Shown: one piece after another, positions 1 to 5,600 of the stretch
Layout of the letters: each line of letters starts with the position of its first letter
How positions within the stretch are numbered: position 1 is the first letter of the stretch
Assembly: GCA_030610325.1 (NCBI GenBank)
Contig: JAUWRZ010000030.1
Span: 1 to 12,249, forward strand
Reading direction: 5' to 3'
Length of the DNA stretch: 12,249 bases
DNA from: Sulfurimonadaceae bacterium
GTDB lineage: Bacteria > Campylobacterota > Campylobacteria > Campylobacterales > Sulfurimonadaceae
Position numbers and translations under genes: made by a program
Notes under the pieces: model-generated
Told to the model about the DNA's origin: nothing
The model's input: the letters and a program-made list of their open reading frames with translations, nothing else
Database searches by the model: none

Positions 1-594
1 CAATGGTGTTCGATCGTTCTCTAAGTCGTTATCCAGCTCATCAGAGGTGAAGACTTTTAATATCTTGTGATACTCTGCATAAGCGTGACGATAGAGGTAG
101 CGGGTCTGATTGTTGGAGTTGTAGAACTCTGTCGCACTCTGTCCGGCTGCAAGTGCGTTTTTCAGTAGTTTTGAACGACGCATATGGGTGAATGCCATAT
201 GTGGGAAATATTTATGTATAGCCTCTTTGATCATCTGTTTATCGCGATTGTTCTCGACCATGTTGGCAAAGACCAGGATAGTCTTATGCTGAAAAGTCTT
301 GATCATCTTGAGACTTTTCATCACAGAGTTAAGGTCATTGATCGTCGGTACCAGGATGATGTCGGCGGCATCGAGGATCTCATGGGAGTGCTTGTCGACA
401 AACCCGCCAAAGTCATAGACAGTGTTGTCGTAAAGAGGCATCTTGTGTGGGTTATAGGTCGCTTTGTCGTATTTAGTGACGACGATCGACATATCATTAG
501 TGATGTACCTATAATCAAGGTCTTTTGCCAGGGAGAAGGCGATAGAGGTCTTCCCCACACCTCCTTTGGTCGAAGCAACACAGATGATCGCCAC
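1..594 (-). CDS. ParA/MinD-like P-loop ATPase, partial (3' end beyond left edge)
   Basis: The frame is open on the minus strand from a GTG at 594 to the window edge, giving 198 residues without a stop. The N-terminus holds a deviant Walker A motif, KGGVGKTS, at residues 10-17, with the extra lysine K10 typical of the ParA/MinD/Mrp class. A second nucleotide-contact motif, YDFGG, follows at about residues 61-65, and a Walker B-like strand, ADIILVPT, at about 77-84. The usual ParA DxDxQ motif after the first helix is not recognisable; the equivalent stretch reads ITND. Proteins of this class dimerise on ATP and position plasmids, chromosomes or protein cargo; the cargo here is unknown. GTG 594 is chosen because TAA lies directly before it in frame and the next methionines fall after the P-loop. 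No ParB partner or centromere-like repeat is visible. It could be chromosomal or the end of an integrated element. The family call is firm; the role is not known. Confidence 0.85.
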   Translation of the reverse strand, partial: MAIICVASTKGGVGKTSIAFSLAKDLDYRYITNDMSIVVTKYDKATYNPHKMPLYDNTVYDFGGFVDKHSHEILDAADIILVPTINDLNSVMKSLKMIKTFQHKTILVFANMVENNRDKQMIKEAIHKYFPHMAFTHMRRSKLLKNALAAGQSATEFYNSNNQTRYLYRHAYAEYHKILKVFTSDELDNDLENDRTPL

Positions 595-681
595 TTACTG
601 GCCGCCCCACGGCATCTCTTCATCCTGCCATCTAAAGATAAAGCTGTCTTCAAGGTCATAGAATGAAAGTAAGATCCGCAT
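595..681 (-). CDS. possible 28-residue small protein or leader peptide upstream of the ParA-like gene
   Basis: A short frame starts at ATG 681 and ends with TAA at 597-595, directly followed by the GTG of the ParA-like gene in the same frame. An AGGG Shine-Dalgarno-like sequence (plus-strand CCCT, 687-690) sits 5-6 bases before the ATG, better than anything before the downstream GTG. The peptide begins MRILLSFYDL and ends DEEMPWGGQ; it is acidic and aromatic, with no cysteine, signal peptide or membrane segment. I do not recognise it. The arrangement suggests translational coupling, with ribosomes stopping at TAA and restarting at GTG. The frame stays open upstream to 777, so a longer start is possible but lacks a ribosome site. 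It may instead be only untranslated leader. Confidence 0.35.
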   Translation of the reverse strand: MRILLSFYDLEDSFIFRWQDEEMPWGGQ

Positions 682-714
682 TTTTTCCCTATGCATGAGA
701 TTTATTGTAACGCC

Positions 715-720
715 ATTATA
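715..720 (-). promoter_or_regulatory. putative -10 box for the small ORF and ParA-like gene
   Basis: The minus strand reads TATAAT here, a perfect -10 hexamer, about 34 bases before the ATG at 681. There is no good -35 box at the expected distance, which is normal for Campylobacterota promoters. The expected -35 region (about 738-743) falls inside the inverted repeat at 730-760, so a protein bound there could block or assist the polymerase. No transcript data support it. Confidence 0.4.
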
Positions 721-729
721 ACTAAGGGC

Positions 730-760
730 ACCTCTAATGACCCTGTATATCATCAGAGGT
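730..760 (-). repeat. inverted repeat, 11-base arms, 9-base loop
   Basis: ACCTCTAATGA (730-740) faces TCATCAGAGGT (750-760). The arms match at 10 of 11 positions. On the plus strand the odd pair is A with C, but on the minus strand it becomes a G-U wobble, so a minus-strand RNA could form an uninterrupted 11-bp stem. It overlaps the expected -35 region of the putative TATAAT promoter, so it could be a DNA operator or, if transcription starts further upstream, a leader hairpin. No U-run follows, so it is not a simple terminator. Confidence 0.5.
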
Positions 761-790
761 CTCCTGAGTGAGAGCATACACCTCAGAAGA
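760..790 (-). repeat. second inverted repeat, 9-base arms, 13-base loop
   Basis: TCTCCTGAG (760-768) faces CTCAGAAGA (782-790), pairing at 8 of 9 positions. As in the neighbouring repeat, the single plus-strand mismatch (C with A) becomes a G-U wobble in minus-strand RNA. It directly abuts the 730-760 repeat, sharing base 760, so the two would form back-to-back hairpins in a minus-strand transcript leading into the ParA-like gene. The function is unknown. Confidence 0.4.
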
Positions 791-807
791 TCAGACTAGA
801 TGAAAAG

Positions 808-836
808 GCTGCCTTTCAGGGTCAAAAGAGGGCAGC
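808..836. repeat. GC-rich hairpin between the divergent genes
   Basis: GCTGCC (808-813) pairs with GGCAGC (831-836). In plus-strand RNA the stem extends to 9 bp with two G-U pairs (814-816 with 828-830) and an 11-base loop. On the minus strand the 6-bp GC-rich stem is followed by CTTTTC, which is faintly terminator-like for leftward transcription but has too short a T-run to call. It could also be a chance repeat. Confidence 0.3.
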
Positions 837-868
837 GGGATAAAACCTGACTAAAACAGTGTGGATAC

Positions 869-886
869 TTGTGATTAAAGTCACTT
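869..886 (+). promoter_or_regulatory. CRP/FNR-family-type palindrome upstream of the DUF4395 gene
   Basis: The sequence TTGTGA-N6-TCACTT matches the general CRP-type half-site layout (TGTGA-N6-TCACA) with one deviation. Its centre is at 877.5. If the -10 box is TATAAG at 905-910, the transcript starts near 917 and the palindrome centre lies about 40 bases upstream, close to the -41.5 position used by CRP/FNR-type activators. If TAATAT at 892-897 is used instead, the site would overlap the core promoter and act as an operator. Which regulator binds cannot be told from this window. Confidence 0.4.
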
Positions 887-891
887 AGTGC

Positions 892-910
892 TAATATTCT
901 GAGATATAAG
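892..910 (+). promoter_or_regulatory. putative -10 boxes for the DUF4395-Rrf2 operon
   Basis: Two -10-like hexamers face the DUF4395 gene: TAATAT at 892-897 and TATAAG at 905-910. The second would leave a short leader of about 19 bases carrying the AAAGGA ribosome site at 924-929. Neither has a recognisable -35 box, which would fit an activator-dependent promoter using the palindrome at 869-886. Confidence 0.35.
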
Positions 911-935
911 AAGATCTGATCTTAAAGGATATGTT

Positions 936-1373
936 ATGGCTCAGGCTTGCCCCCTCGTCTTTCGACAGGTCGATGCGACAGTCGTTCGGATCGGTTCATC
1001 TTCTGTCATGTTTATTGTAGTCCTTTTCCTGATCAGTATGCAGGTTGGGCTGTTATATCTCTTGAGTGTGGACTTTTTGATCAGACTCTATGGCAAGAAG
1101 AGCTACAGTCCGGTCTATCTCTTTTCTGTCGGGATTAAGTCACTTTTAAGACTGGAGACCAAGATGGAAGATGCAGGAGCAAAACGTCTGGCCGCACAGT
1201 TGGGACTCTTTTTCCTCCTTGTACTTATCGCTGCTTATCATCTGCATCTTGATATTCTCCTCTATACGGCTGCTGTAGTGTTTTTGTCTTGTGCCTCTAT
1301 GGAACTTCTTTTTGGTTATTGTGTAGGTTGTAAGGTCTATTTCGTCATCAAAAAGATCACGTCGGGCTTTTAG
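936..1373 (+). CDS. DUF4395-family membrane protein
   Basis: The 145-residue protein has hydrophobic segments at about 22-45 and a longer hydrophobic stretch at about 88-128 that could span the membrane twice, so it is a small inner-membrane protein. Features I associate with DUF4395 are the early Cys-Pro pair (C5-P6), the block FLIRLYGKKSYSPV (about 47-60), GAKRLAAQLG (81-90) and the C-terminal YCVGCKVYFVIKK, with a C-x2-C motif at C129 and C132 before a basic tail. The function of the family is unknown; the conserved cysteines invite a thiol, sulfur or metal role, which is inference. ATG 936 follows the AAAGGA ribosome site at 924-929. The gene ends 2 bases before the Rrf2-family gene, so the two are almost certainly co-transcribed. 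The family assignment is from memory of conserved motifs. Confidence 0.78.
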   Translation: MAQACPLVFRQVDATVVRIGSSSVMFIVVLFLISMQVGLLYLLSVDFLIRLYGKKSYSPVYLFSVGIKSLLRLETKMEDAGAKRLAAQLGLFFLLVLIAAYHLHLDILLYTAAVVFLSCASMELLFGYCVGCKVYFVIKKITSGF

Positions 1374-1375
1374 CA

Positions 1376-1780
1376 GTGTCAGGTATCTCCTCAAAAGGTA
1401 TCTATGGGCTTGCTGCGATGCATGTGCTTGCTCATGCCGCGAATGAACGGACTATGCAGGTCAAAGAGATCGCTGCGATGACGCAGATATCACATAGTTA
1501 CCTTGAACAGCTGCTGTCTCTATTGCGTAAGGGCGGCTTGGTAAAAAGTGTACGAGGGGCTCATGGTGGTTACAGGCTGGGAAGACCGGCGCATGAGATC
1601 GAAGTCATCGAGATCATCGAACTGCTTGAGGGACCGCTTTGCAAGGTCGAAGGTAATGTCGGTGCAAGTGTCATCCTTGAGTATTTCTGGCAGGACATCC
1701 ACGATAAAGTAAAAACCCTTCTTTCACTAAGACTATCGGAGCTTGATCAGGCGTACCAGCCCTATTACTATGATATCTGA
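1376..1780 (+). CDS. Rrf2-family transcriptional regulator
   Basis: This 134-residue protein has the Rrf2 winged-helix layout: an N-terminal helix with SSKGIYGLAAMHVLA (5-19), the recognition region ISHSYLEQLLSLLRKGGLV (38-56) and the signature VRGAHGGYRL (59-68). It is a DNA-binding dimer acting in the cytoplasm. IscR and NsrR hold an iron-sulfur cluster through three cysteines in the loop after the wing; here only C89 is present, so a cluster of that kind is unlikely and the signal may resemble that of cluster-free members such as CymR. The start is GTG 1376, since the frame has no earlier start and the next methionine (residue 15) would cut into the DNA-binding domain. No strong ribosome site precedes it, so translation is probably coupled to the DUF4395 gene 2 bases upstream. 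The obvious candidate target is its own operon, but this is inference. Confidence 0.9.
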   Translation: MSGISSKGIYGLAAMHVLAHAANERTMQVKEIAAMTQISHSYLEQLLSLLRKGGLVKSVRGAHGGYRLGRPAHEIEVIEIIELLEGPLCKVEGNVGASVILEYFWQDIHDKVKTLLSLRLSELDQAYQPYYYDI

Positions 1781-1801
1781 TCAGCGTCCTCATCTACTTT
1801 T

Positions 1802-2419
1802 TTATAGGCCTTCGAGCAGGACATACCAGAGACGGTCGACCTCAGTATCACTTAAGAAGAGGGTAGAGAGCCCTGTGTAGAGCTCATGTATTCCCTCCTT
1901 GTTGACACTAAGCCTGTGGGAACATCCCGGATGTGTAGGCAGAAGAGCACGGATAAGAGAGACGTCATCGGTGATGGGTCGGTCACAGAGGAAGCAACGT
2001 GTCTCATCCTGTAGACGTCCCTCATACTTCAGTAGTCTTGCATAGGACTCAAGAGCGGTACGTTTAGGGTTCTGTCTATCCCACTGGTGCGCCGCATGGT
2101 CGATGAGCTCAAAATAGAAGCTTCCTGTGCTCTCTGACTGACTGAGATGCGGGTAGAAGAGCGCGATGAACTGCTGCCAGAGTCGTAGACGGTCGTAGTC
2201 GATCATCCAGGGAAAGCCGAGATGGAGGACATCACGTAGTCTGCCCATGTTGCTTTTTAGGTTCATCTCACTCTCAAAATCGATCTTGAAGCCGAGATTG
2301 ATCATACCATGTCGAGCTCCATAGAAGCGGTAAAGGGTATCTAAGCTCTGCTCAGTTAGAATGCTGACGACAACATCTTCGTCACGTGCACGATTCATAT
2401 GTAGTATATAACCCTGCAT
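1802..2419 (-). CDS. recO: DNA repair protein RecO, epsilon-type
   Basis: RecO works with RecR (and RecF) to load RecA onto SSB-coated single-stranded DNA and can anneal strands. The 205-residue protein starts with the N-terminal OB-fold strand MQGYILHMNRARDEDVVVSI, then TLYRFYGARHGMINLGFKID (28-47) and LRDVLHLGFPW (61-71), a pattern I recognise from Campylobacterota RecO. A Cys pair, C142 and C145 (CFLC), and C166 form most of a zinc-finger-like site; the fourth ligand would have to be H163 or H168. The frame extends one codon to a GTG at 2422, but ATG 2419 matches the family start. At about 205 residues it is shorter than the roughly 240 of E. coli RecO, as is usual in this phylum. The gene is convergent with the Rrf2 gene (21-base gap) and divergent from gltB. 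Confidence 0.9.
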   Translation of the reverse strand: MQGYILHMNRARDEDVVVSILTEQSLDTLYRFYGARHGMINLGFKIDFESEMNLKSNMGRLRDVLHLGFPWMIDYDRLRLWQQFIALFYPHLSQSESTGSFYFELIDHAAHQWDRQNPKRTALESYARLLKYEGRLQDETRCFLCDRPITDDVSLIRALLPTHPGCSHRLSVNKEGIHELYTGLSTLFLSDTEVDRLWYVLLEGL

Positions 2420-2454
2420 CACTGCTTCTTTTTTACACGAATCATTTTTTTCAT

Positions 2455-2460
2455 ACTATA
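2455..2460 (-). promoter_or_regulatory. putative -10 box for recO
   Basis: The minus strand reads TATAGT, about 35 bases before the recO ATG, with no clear -35 box. It lies at the recO side of the AT-rich gap separating recO from gltB. The call rests only on similarity to the TATAAT consensus and position. Confidence 0.3.
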
Positions 2461-2498
2461 AGACTTGACTTTAAATTAAGATCTAAACGGAATGATTA

Positions 2499-2567
2499 TA
2501 CAATATTAAACATTTGCAAATCTCTAAATAGAGTAAAACTCATTAAAAAGAGATTAAATTGTATAAA
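2499..2567 (+). promoter_or_regulatory. AT-rich gltB promoter region with candidate -10 boxes
   Basis: Candidate -10 hexamers facing gltB are TACAAT at 2499-2504 and TATAAA at 2562-2567, the latter directly preceded by TTG. The second would start a transcript near 2575 and give a leader of about 36 bases ending in the AAGGTG ribosome site (2599-2604). A TTGACT at 2465-2470 has no -10 box at a normal distance. The assignment is uncertain because the whole gap is AT-rich and such hexamers arise easily by chance. Confidence 0.3.
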
Positions 2568-2589
2568 ATTTACTTATTTTATAGTAAAT
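2568..2589 (+). promoter_or_regulatory. palindromic operator candidate in front of gltB
   Basis: ATTTACT-N8-AGTAAAT forms perfect 7-base inverted arms around an 8-base spacer, 21 bases before the gltB ATG. It overlaps the likely transcription start region and a second -10-like hexamer, TATAGT (2580-2585), so a bound dimer would be placed to repress. The arms are AT-rich, which raises the chance of coincidence. Confidence 0.35.
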
Positions 2590-2610
2590 ATAGAAAAAAA
2601 GGTGAGTAGA

Positions 2611-5600
2611 ATGCAAGAACATCACGATTTACTACGATCGTTTAGAGATAACTGCGGATTTGGGCTGATCGCCAACATCAAAAACCGCGCATCCCATGAG
2701 AACCTTGAGAACGCGATCACTGCGCTTGAGCGGATGATGCACCGTGGTGCAGTCGCTGCCGATGGCAAGACCGGTGACGGAAGTGGCCTGCTGCTTTCGA
2801 TCCCGGATGAGTTCATGCGTGCTGTCACGCTTGCCGAAGGCGTAGAGCTGCCGGACATGTATGCCGTTGCGACTATCTTCACCCATGACAGAGACCATCT
2901 GGATATCTTAAACGATGTATGCAGCAAGAACGACCTAAGAGTCGTTTATGTCCGTGATGTCCCCGTCGATACCAATGCGCTTGGCGAACAGGCACTCGAG
3001 ACACTTCCGCAGATCATTCAAGTCTTCATCGTCCCTGACTCTATCATGGCTACTCAACGCTTTGATGCGATGCTCTATCTGAGTCGTAAAGAGACAGAAC
3101 ATAGACTTGTCGGTAATGTGAGTTTCTATATCTCATCTATGTCATCACGTGTCATCTCCTACAAGGGCCTTGTGATGCCGACACACATCAAAGAGTTCTA
3201 CAAGGACCTTCAAGACCCACGTTTCAAGATCTCTTTCACACTCTTCCATCAGCGCTTTTCGACCAATACTCTACCAAAATGGCGTCTGGCACAGCCTTTC
3301 CGTGCGGTCGCACATAACGGCGAGATCAACTCTATTGAAGCAAACCGTTTCAATGTAGAAGTGAAGACTGAATCGATCAAGAGTAATGTCTTTACCGATG
3401 AGGAGATCGCGAGGTTGCTTCCGATCCTTGAACCGGGCGCTTCAGACAGTGCCAGTGGTGACAACTTCTTTGAGTTCCTTATCGCCAACGGGATGGACTT
3501 CTTTAAAGCGGCTCGCGCCGTGATCCCTGCCCCATGGCAAAACGCACCTCATATGGATCCGGAACTGCGTGCTTTCTATGAGTATCAGTCCACTGTCTTT
3601 GAAGCCTGGGACGGACCGGCTGCATTCTCACTTACAGATGGAAGATATATAGGCTGTGTACTTGACCGTAACGGACTTCGACCTTCGAAGTATGTCATCA
3701 CTGATGATGACACACTGCTCATAGCGAGTGAGTATGGTGTCGTTGATATTCCTGATGAGAAGATCAAAGAGCGGGGTCGTCTACAATCCGGTGAGATGAT
3801 CGGTCTTGACCTTAAGCATGGTAAAGTCTTGAAAAATGGCGAGATAGACGATTATCTGAAGTCTGCCAACCCCTATATGAAGTGGCTTAACCAGCATATG
3901 ATCTATCTGCAGGAGCATGTGGACAAACAGTATGAGCGGACCTGTGACTTCGAACCGGAGAACCTGATCAAACGTCAGCGTTATTTCAATATCACTCAGG
4001 AGATCGTCGAGCAGGTGATCGAGCCGATGATGCGTGATGGGAAAGAGGCTGTCGGTTCTATGGGTGATGATACACCGATGGCAGCCTTTAGTAACAAGCA
4101 ACGTAACTTCAGTGACTTTTTCAAACAGAAGTTCGCGCAGGTCACCAATCCACCTATCGACCCGATCCGTGAGCAGGTGGTGATGAGTCTGAACACAGGC
4201 TTTGGAGAAGTCCATAATATCCTGGATGAGATCCCGACCCATGCGCATCGTCTTAAGGCTATCTCACCTATCATCACACGTGAGAAGCTTACTGTCCTGA
4301 AGTCATTTGGTGATAAGAGCTCTCCGCGTTTTCAGGCACAATACTATAATCGTACGTTCTCGACAGCGTATGAGAGTGATCTCAAAGCAGCACTTGATGC
4401 CTTGAGTGATGCGATAGTCACTGCAGTCAATGATGATGGTGCCCGTATTGTCATCCTTGATGACTCCGAGTTTGGAAAAGAGAAAGCGGTGATCCCGATG
4501 CTGATGGCAGTGGGTAGGCTTAATCAGCGATTACGTACAGAGAAGATCCGGCATCTCGTCTCGATCGTAGCTGTGACAGGCGAGGTCGTTGACTCCCATG
4601 GTGCGGCTTCATTGATCGCCTATGGAGCAAGTGCCATCTATCCAAACCTTCTCTTCTCTACGGTAAGTACCTATGCAGAGACGAAACCAAATCTGGGTGT
4701 CAGTTGTCATGATGCACTGAAGTCGGTCCATATGGCGTTGAACAGTGGTCTGCTGAAGATCATGTCAAAGATGGGTATCTCGACTATCGCTTCATATCGA
4801 AACTCTGGACTGATGGATGTCCTGGGACTCAGTAGAGAGATCGTCGATGACTGTTTCCGTGATTCGCATGCACTGATCCCGGGACTGGGCTATGAAGATA
4901 TTGATGAACGCATAAGAAAGATGCATAAAGAGGCCTATGAGGACAATGGCTTCAATAAGATCTTCCCATTGAACATCGGTGGCTTCTATAAGTTCTACAA
5001 TGGCCGTGAGTATCATGACTTTGGACCGGATGTGATCCATGCTATCCATGCTTTCTCAAAATCGGGCGACAAAAAAGATTTTCAGGCCTTTAAGACCCTG
5101 ATCAATGAACGTGGGTTTAAGTTTATCCGTGATTTCCTGGAGTTTAAGTCAGATGTAGGACCGATCAGTATTGATGAGGTAGAGCCAAAAGAGGCTATCT
5201 TTAAACGTTTCGCATCAGCCGCTATGAGTCTGGGTTCGATCTCGCCTGAGGCACATGAATCGATCGCAGAAGCGATGAACACCATCGGAGGGCAGTCAAA
5301 CTCCGGTGAAGGTGGTGAGGATGCTGAACGTTTTAATACGATCCGTAACTCAAAGATAAAGCAGGTCGCATCCGGACGTTTTGGTGTCACACCGGCGTAC
5401 CTTCGCAGTGCGGAAGAGATCCAGATCAAAGTCGCACAGGGTGCAAAACCGGGTGAAGGCGGTCAGCTTCCGGGACATAAAGTAACAGCTCTTATCGGAA
5501 GATTGCGCCATACGGTACCGGGAGTCACACTGATCTCTCCTCCGCCGCACCATGATATCTACTCCATAGAGGACCTCGCACAGCTGATCTATGACCTTAA

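Noticed and set aside
38..48. 11-base repeat TCATCAGAGGT also found at 750-760
   Set aside because: The first copy lies in ParA-like coding sequence and there are only two copies; likely chance.
184..666. 160-residue open frame on the plus strand
   Set aside because: It is antisense to the ParA-like gene, whose P-loop and hydrophobic strands are clear on the minus strand.
1777..1804. Possible bidirectional terminator between the Rrf2 gene and recO
   Set aside because: There is a T-run at about 1796-1803 and a small CTGATCAG palindrome, but no stable GC-rich stem next to the T-run.
2386..2610. 75-codon N-terminal extension of gltB
   Set aside because: The stretch is AT-rich, overlaps recO's 5' end and promoter gap, and does not resemble a GltB propeptide; ATG 2611 has a good ribosome site and gives C15 as nucleophile.
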